A program made the translations under genes and the position numbers. The notes under the pieces were generated by a model. That model was not told the origin of the DNA and did not search any database. It worked only from the letters and a program-made list of their open reading frames with translations. Positions 46,111 to 55,420 of a stretch of DNA of 64,000 nt are shown here, in pieces (the stretch's first letter is position 1; the number at the start of each line of letters is the position of its first letter). Source of the DNA: CAWUIO01 sp963922455 (GTDB taxonomy: Bacteria > Bacteroidota > Bacteroidia > Cytophagales > Microscillaceae); contig CAWUIO010000021.1 in assembly GCA_963922455.1 (NCBI GenBank), positions 4,788 through 68,787 on the forward strand, in the 5' to 3' direction.

Positions 46111-46707
46111 ATGATTAATAAGGTATTTGCCGTAATTTCCTTCTTATTTGGCCTAGCCGCTTGTACTTTAAAACCAGACTGCCAAAAATCAATAAGTGAG
46201 GAAGTTCGGGTTGATTCGTTAAAGGTAAAGCGGGTAATTTACAGAGATGCCCAGGGTAAAGCGATTCCCTACCAGGGACAAAAGATGCTAGCCATGAAGC
46301 CCTCAATACGCCTAGAAACTGCTTTTGAAATAGTCTATACCCACTATTTAATGAATCAAGAGGAGGTTGCGTGGAACCGGGTTACCTGTGCTCCTGAAGC
46401 CCCCTATTATAGTAAGCAAAGTTTGGAAGATTTTCGGGTTTTTATGGATGTAGACTATGATGCTAAACATCCGGCAGGGAGTAACTTACTAGATATTTTA
46501 GAGAAAGAGATCTATTGGTATAATTTGGTTTTTGAAGATTTGTCAGACTATTACCGCTTTACCGATAGCAGTGCCTACTTTAACGAAATGCGGTTCCGTT
46601 TTAAGAAAGCGCCCGAAAAAACAATTGAAGGCAACTTGTATGCCTCCTTCGTATTGAGTGACCAAACTCAAGATACGTTGTGGATCACCTCCGTAGATTT
46701 TTACTAA
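46111..46707 (+). CDS. Lipoprotein of unknown function
   Basis: The real start is ATG 46111 (MINKVFAVISFLFGLAACTLKPDC); a longer frame from 45997 runs through repeat copy 8 and is spurious. The 198-residue product has a lipobox ending in the Cys of L-A-A-C, and would be anchored in a membrane. The rest is polar, with SLKVKRVIYRDAQGKAIPYQG and a C-terminal FVLSDQTQDTLWITSVDFY. No family is recognised. Confidence 0.75.
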   Translation: MINKVFAVISFLFGLAACTLKPDCQKSISEEVRVDSLKVKRVIYRDAQGKAIPYQGQKMLAMKPSIRLETAFEIVYTHYLMNQEEVAWNRVTCAPEAPYYSKQSLEDFRVFMDVDYDAKHPAGSNLLDILEKEIYWYNLVFEDLSDYYRFTDSSAYFNEMRFRFKKAPEKTIEGNLYASFVLSDQTQDTLWITSVDFY

Positions 46708-46738
46708 GCAAGGGACCGCTCGGGCATCCCTTGCTTAG
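46704..46738. terminator. Inverted repeat between convergent genes
   Basis: CTAAGCAAGGGA (46704-46715) and TCCCTTGCTTAG (46727-46738) form a perfect 12-bp stem with an 11-nt loop. It overlaps the lipoprotein stop codon and precedes the FKBP stop at 46749. T runs are weak on both sides, so intrinsic termination is plausible but not certain. Confidence 0.6.
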
Positions 46739-46748
46739 CTTCTACCAT

Positions 46749-47717
46749 TTATTGGGCATCCACTACTTCAATATCAAAGATTAAGATGGAATTGGGCGGA
46801 ATATCGCTACCCGCTCCCCGGGGTCCATAACCGAGTGGGGATGGAATGTAAATAGTCCCTTTGCCCCCCACGTTAAAAAGCGGAATACCCATATCCCATC
46901 CTTGTATGACCCGGCCTGTGCCAATGGCAAAACTAATGGGCTCTCCTCGCTCAAAGGAAGAGTCGAAAACCTTACCATTGAGCAGTTTCCCCCGGTAGTG
47001 TACTTTTACATCTTGTCCTTTTTGTACCTGGCGGCTGGTATCCCCCACCTCTTCTACAACATAATATAGTCCCGAACTATCCCGGGTGGCCTCTATGCCT
47101 TGGGCTTTTAAATAGGCCTCGAGGGTATCACGTTCTTGCGCGATAAGCATTTTCTTTTTCTTTTCGAGTTCGGCCATTTGTTTTTTGCGGGCTTCCATTT
47201 GGGCTTGTTGCATTTTTTCTCTCCACTGTTCAAACTCTTCAGGGCTAAGTACCCGCAGTACCTCTATATCAAAGATCAAGCTGGAGTTTGGCGCTATTGG
47301 GCCAACCGCTCTGGCGCCGTAGGCCAAATTGGGAGGAAGGTAAAGTGTGCCTTTTGCGCCAACCCCCATCGTTTGGATTCCTTTTTCCCAGCCTTTTATC
47401 ACCCGGTTTTCTCCTAATTTGAAAACAAAAGGGAGGTCCCGGTCATAAGAAGAATCAAATTTTTTCCCGTTCAATAGTTTGCCGGTGTAGTGTACTTCTA
47501 CAAACTTTCCGGGTTTGGTTTGCGAGGTATCCCCTTCTTTTTCTAAGGTATAATAAAAACCCTCCGGAGAAGTGAGGTACTCGATGTTGTTTTGTTCTAG
47601 GTATTCCTTTAAGGGGTCATTTGTCAGGCTATCACTTTGCGCTTGGGCCCCCTGACTGAAAAGGATTGGGGCCATTAGCCCGGCTAGCAAGATAGATAAA
47701 TAGTGTGTTCGTTTCAT
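46749..47717 (-). CDS. Tandem FKBP-type peptidyl-prolyl isomerase
   Basis: A 322-residue exported protein (MKRTHYLSILLAGLMAPILFSQGAQAQ is a signal peptide). It contains two FKBP domains (about 60-155 and 215-320). Each has VHYTGKLLNGKKFDSS / VHYRGKLLNGKVFDSS, an I-K/Q-G-W-x-x-G-I segment, and YGxRxxG....IPPNS-x-L-I-F-D-I-E-V. A Lys/Gln/Glu-rich helix (about 160-205) links them. It should assist folding of exported proteins in the periplasm. Two-domain exported FKBPs are less common than single-domain forms. Confidence 0.92.
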   Translation of the reverse strand: MKRTHYLSILLAGLMAPILFSQGAQAQSDSLTNDPLKEYLEQNNIEYLTSPEGFYYTLEKEGDTSQTKPGKFVEVHYTGKLLNGKKFDSSYDRDLPFVFKLGENRVIKGWEKGIQTMGVGAKGTLYLPPNLAYGARAVGPIAPNSSLIFDIEVLRVLSPEEFEQWREKMQQAQMEARKKQMAELEKKKKMLIAQERDTLEAYLKAQGIEATRDSSGLYYVVEEVGDTSRQVQKGQDVKVHYRGKLLNGKVFDSSFERGEPISFAIGTGRVIQGWDMGIPLFNVGGKGTIYIPSPLGYGPRGAGSDIPPNSILIFDIEVVDAQ

Positions 47718-47789
47718 AAGTTATTTGAATATCCACCCGTAAAATTAGTGGATTAATCGGATTTTTAAGAATGATCTAGGTGAGGATTT

Positions 47790-47916
47790 GGGGCTGCCCC
47801 CGGGGGTACTAAGGAGTTTATATAGAAAATTAAGTAGCCGGGGTCGGGCTTTCGCTACTCGCTGGCCCCCGCCAAAACCAGCGGCGAGCTCAAACAGGCC
47901 GCTCTATCCCTCAGCC
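47790..47916 (-). repeat. Covarying intergenic repeat, copy 9 (reverse)
   Basis: End helix: GGGGCTG (47790-47796) with CAGCC (47912-47916). Variable arm: CCCCGG (47798-47803) with CCGGGG (47838-47843), loop 34 nt. It lies between two minus-strand genes, 72 bp upstream of the FKBP start. Confidence 0.82.
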
Positions 47917-48047
47917 AGATGTAGCATTGAGAAGAAAGAGAGATTTTGAGTTTGTTAAAATCGTTTTTTCTCCTAGTGGTTTAGCCCACGGCTAGGGGAG
48001 ACAGAAATCTTGCTAGGCAACCTTCAAAAAACCGGAGTAGCAAAACC

Positions 48048-48281
48048 TTATTCTTGCCACATAAGTGTTTCTTGGGGAAATTCGGCACTGTGTTTGGCAG
48101 TACCCACAAACCAAGTACACCGATACTTGCCGTTAAATACCGGCTCAAACTCCTGCTCCGGTGTCAAACCTGATTTGGATACTGAAGTTTCGGCAAGGCC
48201 CAATTCATCTGCCTCAATGGTCATTTTGGGCCCGCCACTTTTGAGAACGACCACTTGCCCAATCTGGAACTTTTGTATCAT
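48048..48281 (-). CDS. YodC-family (DUF2158) small protein
   Basis: A 77-residue cytoplasmic protein. FQIGQVVVLKSGGPKMTIE at the start and YRCTWF near the end match the DUF2158/YodC family (VxLKSGGPxMTV, C-x-W-F). Function unknown, and length fits the family (60-80 aa). No close partner gene. Confidence 0.8.
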   Translation of the reverse strand: MIQKFQIGQVVVLKSGGPKMTIEADELGLAETSVSKSGLTPEQEFEPVFNGKYRCTWFVGTAKHSAEFPQETLMWQE

Positions 48282-48635
48282 AGAACTTTCTTTTTGAAAT
48301 ATAAAGCTCGCAATTTGATGCCCTGCTTACCCTTGCCCTAACACATGAAACCCCACTTAGGCTCCTTTGGAACGGGAATTTATATGACACAGGTTGTTTT
48401 TTTAAACTTTAAAGCCGGGTAGGCCTATCCCCTCCCTAGCATAATGAGGGGATTTCCAAGAAAACAAGGAAGCAAAAAGGTATATTGCTGCCCGAATGAT
48501 ATCTATGCTTTTTTCTGGCCACCTTAAGCTACTCGGCCACATGGATCATTCTTATTTCTGGCTGAGCAGTCATCATAGGGGCTTTTCAAAAAATAAATTT
48601 GAACTTTACTTCCCGTTTATAAAACCCTGATTCTC
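48282..48635. other. Intergenic region before the amine oxidase gene
   Basis: A 354-bp divergent spacer with no supported ORF. A small hairpin (ATCCCCTC 48427-48434 / GAGGGGAT 48446-48453) is present but has no T run. Nothing else stands out. Confidence 0.45.
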
Positions 48636-49961
48636 TTGAAAAGACGTCAATTTATCAACTATTCGGCCCAGGCAAGTTTGGGGCTTTGCTTATCTTCTCC
48701 TGTGTATGCTTTTGACCCTGCCTTGATAAATAATTCCCGTGATACAAAAGTCCTTATCGTTGGGGCGGGTGCTGCGGGTTTGTATGCTGGCTATTTACTA
48801 AATTCAAAAGGAATACCATATAGCATTTTAGAAGCCTCGGATCGCTACGGGGGTAGGTTGGGAAAACTCGATGGCTTTGCCGATTTTCCTCTTGATCTTG
48901 GAGCTGAGTGGTTGCATGGAAAAAAATCGCTAGTCAAAAAAATTATTAAGCAATCTAAGGCTCGAATTATTAAAGATAATTCAGACGAGTTTTACTGGTA
49001 TAAAAATCAAATTGTTAAAAAGCTGCCCCAATACTTTTACTTAAACTTCGCTAAAAGTAAAAACCTACCTGACATATCCTATCAAACCTATGCCGCCCAA
49101 GAAGGGTACGGAGAAGATTACCAATTTATCATAGAGCAAATAGCCGGAGATTATGGGGCCGACTCCAGCGATTTATCAGTCAAGTGGAATGCCCTAGAAT
49201 CATACGAGTGGAGCTCTGGTAATAAAGATTATAAATTTGAACAAACCTACTTTGACCTTGTAGACCAAAATATTGCGAGGCCCCTAGTCGAGCATATTCA
49301 ATTAAACACCGCCGTCAAAACCCTTGATTATAGCCAGGATAAGCTCCGGGTCTACGACAATTTAGGCCAAGTTCACATAGCCGATAAAGTTTTAATCACC
49401 GTGCCGATTAGCATTTTGAAGGAGGGGGCCATTGAGTTTATACCCCAACTTCCTGAGTCAAAAGTAGAGGCTTTTCAGAAAATAGGCATGGGTGCCGGGA
49501 TGAAGGTATTCCTGAAGTTTAAGGACAAGTTTTATCACCCCAACCTAGCGGGAGGGAAAATCTGTGCCGCCTACGTCGATGAATCCATCGGTAAAAAAGG
49601 GAAGGATCATATCTTAATGGCCTTTGCGATGGGAAAGCAAGCCGAGTATCTCAGTACCTTGGATAGTCTAGGGATCCAAGGGGCTTTATTGGCTGAATTA
49701 GATGCTATGTATAGGGGCCAGGCATCCAAGCTCTTTATCGCTGCCCACATAGAAAATTGGACCGTACATCCTTACATTAAAGGGGCTTATTCATACAGTA
49801 AGGTAGGGATTGGTAAGGCTCGAGTACAAGCAGCTTCTAGCTTAGAGAATAAAGTATTCTTTGCGGGGGAAGCCATGAACCTAAACGGCCACCATCAAAC
49901 CGTGCATGGTGCCATGGAAACAGCCTTAACCCAGGTCAACACCATGCTGCAATTGTTCTAA
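48636..49961 (+). CDS. Flavin-containing amine oxidoreductase with twin-arginine signal
   Basis: A 441-residue protein with a TTG start at 48636; the frame upstream has no ATG before a TGA at 48600. The N-terminus KRRQFINYSAQASLGLCLSS is a twin-arginine-type signal. The FAD-binding GxGxxG is VLIVGAGAAGLYAGY (about 39-53). It is followed by S-I-L-E-A-S-D-R-Y-G-G-R and the C-terminal FFAGEAMNLNGHHQTVHGAMETAL. Proteins of this superfamily (monoamine oxidase type) oxidise amines or related substrates. Export via Tat suggests a folded periplasmic flavoenzyme. Substrate unknown. Confidence 0.87.
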   Translation: MKRRQFINYSAQASLGLCLSSPVYAFDPALINNSRDTKVLIVGAGAAGLYAGYLLNSKGIPYSILEASDRYGGRLGKLDGFADFPLDLGAEWLHGKKSLVKKIIKQSKARIIKDNSDEFYWYKNQIVKKLPQYFYLNFAKSKNLPDISYQTYAAQEGYGEDYQFIIEQIAGDYGADSSDLSVKWNALESYEWSSGNKDYKFEQTYFDLVDQNIARPLVEHIQLNTAVKTLDYSQDKLRVYDNLGQVHIADKVLITVPISILKEGAIEFIPQLPESKVEAFQKIGMGAGMKVFLKFKDKFYHPNLAGGKICAAYVDESIGKKGKDHILMAFAMGKQAEYLSTLDSLGIQGALLAELDAMYRGQASKLFIAAHIENWTVHPYIKGAYSYSKVGIGKARVQAASSLENKVFFAGEAMNLNGHHQTVHGAMETALTQVNTMLQLF

Positions 49962-49985
49962 GTGCGTAGTTTAGCCAGTTCCAAC

Positions 49986-50846
49986 TTATTGCTCCCAAAG
50001 AATTTGAATGGCTTCACTGGTACCCATATCGGAGTTTAAAATTACTTCCTGGCTTTTCCCCTCATGTTTGATAAGCAAAGCGGCGGTATTGGGCGGGATT
50101 TTACCCAAATTTTCCGCGTAGATCGTCAGTAGGTTTTCGGGGCCCTCTAGTTTAAGCTCAATAACTTTCTTTTTCTTGGTGACCTTGGCCCTTTTGAGCA
50201 CCCACTTATCATTGAGTTTGAGCGAGATGATATCCCCGTCTGCGGTATGATTGTCCCAAATTTCTACCCGTACTTTATTGCTTTGTACCGTAATTTCTTC
50301 TTTTACCAGGACATCCCGTTTGGCATATTTGTCTAATACGGCAACATTTTTCTTTCTTTTCAGCTTTATCCAGGCGGAGGCGCAGGCTCCTCCCTGGCTG
50401 TCCCATCCTTCCCAGGGACCTTCCAGGAATTCTAGGTCTCCTTGCACATAGTATCTCAACTGGGCCTTGTTAAAGCAAAAGCCCGCATTGTATTTTTTAA
50501 CCCCATTTTCGGCTATCTTCTGAGGGGTTTTGTAGTGCAAGGTGTCGTGGGTGAAGTTTCCGCTGAGGCGAAATCTTCCATTATGGTCGCGGTGGAGGTA
50601 GGTGGCACAAAAGTATTCGCCTTGGATTTGATCTCCGGCCTGTTTCAGGTCTAGTTCTAAGTGATGGGTTACTTCCCCTTTTTTCCAGATCCCGTTCTTC
50701 CAGTAGATATCATATCCGGGATTTGCGCTGGCATCGGCTGTTTGATCTAAGAATCCGGTCCATTTTCCGGATATATCTTGAGCCTCTAAGCCTGGTACAG
50801 TCAGGCAAATTAGCCATAAAACAATACATCGGACACAGGTTTGCAT
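49986..50846 (-). CDS. Exported protein of unknown function
   Basis: A 286-residue protein with a signal peptide (MQTCVRCIVLWLICLTVPGLEAQ). The N-terminal half reads like a beta-sandwich or lipocalin-like module (ISGKWTGFLDQ, GEYFCATYLHRDHNGRFRLSGNF, DLEFLEGPWEGW). The C-terminal half is Lys/Val-rich beta strand (VRVEIWDNHTADGDIISLKLNDKWV). The latter resembles an extracellular adhesion-like beta fold often seen in Bacteroidota secreted proteins. No name can be assigned. Convergent with the amine oxidase (24-bp gap). Confidence 0.7.
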   Translation of the reverse strand: MQTCVRCIVLWLICLTVPGLEAQDISGKWTGFLDQTADASANPGYDIYWKNGIWKKGEVTHHLELDLKQAGDQIQGEYFCATYLHRDHNGRFRLSGNFTHDTLHYKTPQKIAENGVKKYNAGFCFNKAQLRYYVQGDLEFLEGPWEGWDSQGGACASAWIKLKRKKNVAVLDKYAKRDVLVKEEITVQSNKVRVEIWDNHTADGDIISLKLNDKWVLKRAKVTKKKKVIELKLEGPENLLTIYAENLGKIPPNTAALLIKHEGKSQEVILNSDMGTSEAIQILWEQ

Positions 50847-50904
50847 AAGGGTAATAGGGGGTAAATGAGCTAAATAACGTATACTATACTGTACGGATTT
50901 CCCT

Positions 50905-51036
50905 GGCTTAGGGATGGAACGGCATGTTTGAGCTCGTGTAGGCCTGCGGGGAAAGGCAGCGAGTAGTGAGAGCCCGGCCCGCGCTGGGCACTATCGCTAA
51001 TGTCCACAGCCATTTTCCTAAGCGCGGGAAAGCCCC
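50905..51036 (+). repeat. Covarying intergenic repeat, copy 10 (forward)
   Basis: End helix: GGCTT (50905-50909) with AAGCC (51030-51034). Variable arm: CCCGCGCT (50978-50985) with AGCGCGGG (51021-51028), loop 35 nt. It lies between two minus-strand genes, 58 bp upstream of the unknown exported protein and just past the YceI terminator. Confidence 0.85.
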
Positions 51037-51062
51037 AAAAAACTTCTAAGAAAAGGCAAAAA

Positions 51063-51090
51063 AAAACTCCTTCTGGGGAGAAGGAGTTTT
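51063..51090 (-). terminator. Rho-independent terminator of the YceI-like gene
   Basis: AAAACTCCTTCT (51063-51074), loop GGGG, AGAAGGAGTTTT (51079-51090): a perfect 12-bp stem followed on the minus strand by a T run, 20 bp after the stop at 51111. Confidence 0.92.
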
Positions 51091-51110
51091 GGATAAAATT
51101 TTAAAGAATC

Positions 51111-51818
51111 TTAGGCTCCGGCGTTTTTAGCCACGATGTTAAATCCTAAGTGTACCGTAGGATTGATCATTTTGTCACCTAAGGATTCGTCGGCTCCGTA
51201 GCTCATCCCCCACTCTTTGCGATCGATGTTAAACTTAGCTTCGGCGCTTACTTCCCCCTCGCTAACGCTAACTTTTGCGGGAAATTTGATACTTTTGGTT
51301 ACACCCAAGAGCGTTAAGTTACCCGTAACCATGTGCGTAGGGTTGGCAATTTTAAACTCAGAGTCCTCTTCGGTGGCACTTGAATCGGCGGAAGCATCAT
51401 AGGCCTCCAAAGAAGCGATTTCAAAAGTAGCCGTAGGAAATTCTTCTACTTTAAAGAAGTCTTCACTGCGTAAGTGACCGGCAAGCTTGGCATTGCTTTC
51501 TTCATCTTCCAGGTCTACCACTTTGAGGCTATTGATGTCAATTGTACAGGTTCCCCCAACAACTTCTCCGTTTTCTACTTTGATGGACCCTTCAGACATA
51601 GCGAAGGTACCATTATGACGACCCGTGGGCTTCGTTCCTACCCAAGTGATCGAACTAGCGCTTAAATCTACGGGCAAATCGGCCGCGCTGGCCGTTTGAG
51701 AATCATCTACTTCCACCTCATCACCGGTTTCAGCTTGATCGCTCTCGGGAGCTTGCGTACAGCTTACTGTCATGAACAAGGCTCCTAAAAAAAGAAGAAA
51801 TAAAATACTCTTTTTCAT
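51111..51818 (-). CDS. YceI-family lipoprotein
   Basis: A 235-residue protein with lipobox Cys in MTVSCTQ. An acidic linker (about 25-45) is followed by a YceI-like lipid-binding barrel (about 48-232). It contains SSITWVGTKPTGRHNGTF, GTCTIDINSLKV, LRSEDFFKVEEFPTATFEI, TGNLTLLGVTKSIKFPAKVS and FNIDRKEWGMSYG. YceI proteins bind isoprenoids or fatty amides in the periplasm. An acidic insert (ASADSSATEEDSE) is present. Preceded by a strong -7 element. Confidence 0.92.
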   Translation of the reverse strand: MKKSILFLLFLGALFMTVSCTQAPESDQAETGDEVEVDDSQTASAADLPVDLSASSITWVGTKPTGRHNGTFAMSEGSIKVENGEVVGGTCTIDINSLKVVDLEDEESNAKLAGHLRSEDFFKVEEFPTATFEIASLEAYDASADSSATEEDSEFKIANPTHMVTGNLTLLGVTKSIKFPAKVSVSEGEVSAEAKFNIDRKEWGMSYGADESLGDKMINPTVHLGFNIVAKNAGA

Positions 51819-51871
51819 AAAAATTTAGATTTGTTGAAAAAATGGTGCTCATGCTGACACATTCATCGCTG

Positions 51872-51879
51872 CAAAGGTA
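51872..51879 (-). promoter_or_regulatory. Candidate -7 promoter element (TACCTTTG) of the YceI-like gene
   Basis: On the minus strand the sequence reads TTTTACCTTTGCAGC. TACCTTTG fits TAnnTTTG, and the following C extends the match. It is 54 bp from the ATG at 51818. This is the best-looking Bacteroidota promoter in the window. Confidence 0.6.
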
Positions 51880-52061
51880 AAAGGGAAAATCAATTTTTAA
51901 GTATCAGAGCCCAGAAAAAAGTTGTTTAAACACATAAATTTCTGTTAAAACTTTCCTAATTTCTTAATTTGGGTCTCTATGCCTTCAAATACGCGCTGAG
52001 CGCTGGGAAATGTCTACTTTGCCTTTAACTTGGGGTTGTAATATCTCAAAAATATATAGCT

Positions 52062-52976
52062 ATGAAACGCATAGACCATTTACTATTTCTCTGCATAGTC
52101 GTATCCTTTACCCAATGTCGGGAATTTGATGACCCAATAGATGAATCTGTGGTGGTCGATTCAAGTTTTTCGGTCCCTCAAGATATGGGCTTGGTAGAGT
52201 TTAAAGAAATCAACGAAGCCTCAGGGCTGGCGGCCAGTCGCCGGTATCCCGGAAATTATTGGACCCACAATGACAGTGGCGATGACTCCCGCCTTTTTCT
52301 TATGGACGAATCGGGCAAACACCAGGGGGTTTTGGAATTAAAAGGCGTGGATGCCCGGGACTGGGAAGACATAGCCGTAGGACCAGGGCCCGACTCGGGG
52401 GCGCATTACATCTATGTGGGTGAAATTGGAGATAATGAAGCCAAACACAAGGTCAAAACAATCTACCGGTTTAAGGAGCCTAAACTTCCCCAAGATAGGC
52501 CTTTCCAAAAGAAAATTGACAAAGATAAGATCAAGAAGATACGCTTTAAATTTCCTGATGGGCGCCGGGATGCCGAGACCGTCATGATCGACCCAGATAC
52601 CCGGGATATTTATATACTCTCAAAAAGAGAAGACAGTGTGCGCATTTACCGGGCTGCTTACCCCCATAATACCAAGAAAGTATTTGAACTGGAAAAACTA
52701 GGCAAGCTTCACTTTACCAAGGCTATAGCCGGCGATATTTCTCCAGATGGCCAAGAAATTTTAATAAAAAACTACGCAAATATTTACTATTGGCGTCGCT
52801 CGCCCGGAGAAAGCATCGTAGAGGCATTGCGGCGGCGCCCGGTAAGGCTGCCCTATTTGGCGGAGCCTCAAGGAGAGAGTATTGCCTGGAAGCTGGATGC
52901 CTCAGGATATTTTACCGTGAGCGAAGAACGAAATAATGTACCCGCCCGTTTGTATGGATATCTTCGTCAACCTTAA
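52062..52976 (+). CDS. Lipoprotein, tandem paralogue 1
   Basis: A 304-residue protein with a lipobox (VVSFTQC). It is a likely beta-propeller, with conserved segments shared with its downstream neighbour: INEASGLAASRRYPGNYWTHNDSGDDSRLF, DARDWEDIAVGPG, YIYVGEIGDNEA, GRRDAETVMIDP, and EPQGESIAWKLDASGYFTVSEE. No established function is recalled. It precedes its paralogue by 8 bp and the two are surely co-transcribed. Confidence 0.8.
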   Translation: MKRIDHLLFLCIVVSFTQCREFDDPIDESVVVDSSFSVPQDMGLVEFKEINEASGLAASRRYPGNYWTHNDSGDDSRLFLMDESGKHQGVLELKGVDARDWEDIAVGPGPDSGAHYIYVGEIGDNEAKHKVKTIYRFKEPKLPQDRPFQKKIDKDKIKKIRFKFPDGRRDAETVMIDPDTRDIYILSKREDSVRIYRAAYPHNTKKVFELEKLGKLHFTKAIAGDISPDGQEILIKNYANIYYWRRSPGESIVEALRRRPVRLPYLAEPQGESIAWKLDASGYFTVSEERNNVPARLYGYLRQP

Positions 52977-52984
52977 TCAAACGT

Positions 52985-53917
52985 ATGAGAACCTACTGGT
53001 GGATTTTTGTTTGGGGAACTTGTTGCATGAGTTGCCAAAATGGCTCCAATGATGCCTCGGCTGTTTTGGTGAGCTTTCCCGAGGAGGTAAGCGCCAGTTT
53101 TGGCCCGGCCCAAGACCGGGGCTTGGTCGAGAATACTGACTTAGACGAGATTTCCGGACTGGCTGTGAGCTTGAGTAACCCCAATTATCTCTGGTGTCAC
53201 AATGACAGCGGAGATGAAGCCCGGGTCTACCTCATGGGCCAAGATGGAAGGGATGCCGGTTTTATTTTTCTGGAATCAGTAAAGGCCTTGGATTGGGAGG
53301 ACATGGCAATTTTTAGAGATCCCCAAGACCAGGTCAATTACTTATACCTAGCCGACATTGGAGATAATCAAGGCTCTCGTCTGGCAATTACCGTTTACCG
53401 GGTTCCCGAGCCCAACTTAGCGCAAGCAAGCTTTCCGTACACCGATACCCTTAACGCCGCTCAGGTGCAAGCCTATACCTATTTGTATGAGAATGGCCCT
53501 CGGGACGCCGAAGCTTTTATGATTGATAAAAATGGAGATTGGTATGTGATGAGTAAATCCGATCCTAGCTTTTATGTCTACCAGATAGTATATCCCCAAA
53601 TTCCGGCAGCAGACACAGGCATTGTCAGGCCCTTGGGTAGCCTAGCGGAAACTTTGGTGACCGCAGCCGATCTAAATCAACAAACGGGGGATATCCTTAT
53701 AAAAACCTATACCCGGGTGTATGCTTGGAACCGAAGCACGGATATGTCTGGAGGTGCCGGCACATGGATGTTTGAGCAGGGCAGTGAACGCTTGAATTAC
53801 ACTCTTGAACCCCAAGGAGAAGCTATAGCCTGGCTTCCGGATGGCAGCGCTTACTTTACCGTAAGTGAAGAGTTGCTAGGACAAGAGGCCCGTTTATTTT
53901 TTTACGAAAGACTGTAA
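52985..53917 (+). CDS. Lipoprotein, tandem paralogue 2
   Basis: A 310-residue protein with a Cys-rich lipoprotein signal (MRTYWWIFVWGTCCMSC). It shares the same propeller-like blocks as paralogue 1: LDEISGLAVS, YLWCHNDSGDEARVY, ALDWEDMAIF, YLYLADIGDNQ, GPRDAEAFMIDKNGDWYVMSK, and EPQGEAIAWLPDGSAYFTVSEE. The pair arose by tandem duplication and has diverged strongly. Function unknown. Confidence 0.8.
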   Translation: MRTYWWIFVWGTCCMSCQNGSNDASAVLVSFPEEVSASFGPAQDRGLVENTDLDEISGLAVSLSNPNYLWCHNDSGDEARVYLMGQDGRDAGFIFLESVKALDWEDMAIFRDPQDQVNYLYLADIGDNQGSRLAITVYRVPEPNLAQASFPYTDTLNAAQVQAYTYLYENGPRDAEAFMIDKNGDWYVMSKSDPSFYVYQIVYPQIPAADTGIVRPLGSLAETLVTAADLNQQTGDILIKTYTRVYAWNRSTDMSGGAGTWMFEQGSERLNYTLEPQGEAIAWLPDGSAYFTVSEELLGQEARLFFYERL

Positions 53918-53941
53918 AAAACCCAGTCGAAATAGTAATTT

Positions 53942-53949
53942 TACTTTTG
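53942..53949 (+). promoter_or_regulatory. Candidate -7 promoter element (TACTTTTG) of the cystathionine beta-synthase gene
   Basis: TACTTTTG fits TAnnTTTG, 61 bp before the ATG at 54011. No -33 element is clear. A weak call. Confidence 0.4.
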
Positions 53950-54010
53950 AAAAGAGTGATGGTGAAATTCAAGCAATTGCAACACTCTCCATTTTTTAAA
54001 AACCTATTTT

Positions 54011-55390
54011 ATGGAATATTTTGAGTCCATCGTCGATGCAATCGGTAACACCCCCTTGGTAAAAATCCGATCTGTGAATCAAGGCATCCCGGGTACTATT
54101 TTAGCCAAGGTAGAATATTTTAACCCAGGCCATTCCGTGAAAGACCGTATCGGTATCCAGATGATTAATGATGCTGAAAAAGCGGGTATTATTAAACCCG
54201 GCGGTACGATCATTGAAGGAACATCGGGTAATACCGGCATGGGGCTTGCCCTCACCGCCATTGGCAAAGGCTATAAGTGTATCTTTACCATGTCGGACAA
54301 GCAGTCGCAAGAAAAGATTGACATTCTCAAAGCTGTAGGAGCCGAAGTGATCGTGTGCCCGACCAATGTTCCCCCCGACGACCCCCGCTCCTATTATTCG
54401 GTGGCCCGCAAGCTTAATGAAGAGATCCCTAACTCTTTTTATCCGAACCAATACGATAACCTGTCTAATAAAAAGGCCCACTACGAAAATACCGGACCCG
54501 AAATTTGGAAGCAAACCGCAGGCAAAATTACCCATTTTGCCGCCGGGGTCGGTACCGGGGGCACCATCTCGGGAACTTCGGAGTATCTCAAAGAAATGAA
54601 GCCTGGGCTGATTTCTGTAGGAATTGACACCTATGGCTCGGTTTTTAAAAAATATAAGGAAACCGGGGAGTTTGATACCCGGGAGATCTACCCCTACCTT
54701 ACCGAAGGGATTGGCGAGGATATTTTACCGCAAAACGTCAATTTTTCGGTCATAGACTCATTTATCAAAGTAACCGATAAAGATTCGGCCATTATGACCC
54801 GTCGTTTAGCCCGGGAAGAAGGTTTATTTATCGGTTGGTCTTGCGGGGCGGCCATGTTTGGGGCCTTAGAATATGCCCGCGAGCATTTGAAAGAAGAGGA
54901 TGTGATGGTGGTCTTGTTGCCCGACCACGGGACCCGTTATTTGGGTAAAGTCTACAATGATATCTGGATGAAAAACCACGGGTTTATGGAGTCTAGAACT
55001 TTTGCAACCGCGCGGGATATCATACAGCGTAAGCAAGGTGCTGGCCATTTGATAACAATTGACCAAGAGGCCAGTGTGGGTGAAGCGATTGCTTGTATCA
55101 TACAAGAAAAAATTTCTCAGATTCCCGTGACCCAGGGTAAAGACATTGTAGGGAGCCTGACAGACTCCAAAGTCTTGGCCCAATTAATTGAGACTCCTGA
55201 GATTAAGACTCAATCTGTTGCTGAGGTCATGGACCCTCCATTTACCTTTGTTGGGATGGATAACAGTGTGGATGTCTTGGCCTCCCTCATCAATGAAGAA
55301 AACAAAGCCCTTTTTGTGAGAGATGACGCAGATAATGTATTTATCATTACTCAAGCTGATCTCTTAATGGCGATGAATTACACAACATAG
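54011..55390 (+). CDS. Cystathionine beta-synthase
   Basis: A 459-residue PLP enzyme. The fold-type II core (about 1-320) has IGNTPLVKI, PLP lysine Lys44 in HSVKDRIGIQM, EGTSGNTGMGLA and GVGTGGTISGTSEYLK. The C-terminal pair of CBS domains (about 335-455, MESRTFATARDII, IPVTQGKDIVGSLTDSK and the second copy) separates it from cysteine synthase. It condenses homocysteine and serine and can release H2S, which may link it to the persulfide module about 4 kb downstream. Alone in its transcription unit as far as seen. Confidence 0.93.
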   Translation: MEYFESIVDAIGNTPLVKIRSVNQGIPGTILAKVEYFNPGHSVKDRIGIQMINDAEKAGIIKPGGTIIEGTSGNTGMGLALTAIGKGYKCIFTMSDKQSQEKIDILKAVGAEVIVCPTNVPPDDPRSYYSVARKLNEEIPNSFYPNQYDNLSNKKAHYENTGPEIWKQTAGKITHFAAGVGTGGTISGTSEYLKEMKPGLISVGIDTYGSVFKKYKETGEFDTREIYPYLTEGIGEDILPQNVNFSVIDSFIKVTDKDSAIMTRRLAREEGLFIGWSCGAAMFGALEYAREHLKEEDVMVVLLPDHGTRYLGKVYNDIWMKNHGFMESRTFATARDIIQRKQGAGHLITIDQEASVGEAIACIIQEKISQIPVTQGKDIVGSLTDSKVLAQLIETPEIKTQSVAEVMDPPFTFVGMDNSVDVLASLINEENKALFVRDDADNVFIITQADLLMAMNYTT

Positions 55391-55420
55391 TTTACACGAA
55401 GAGACAAGCATTTTTTTAAA

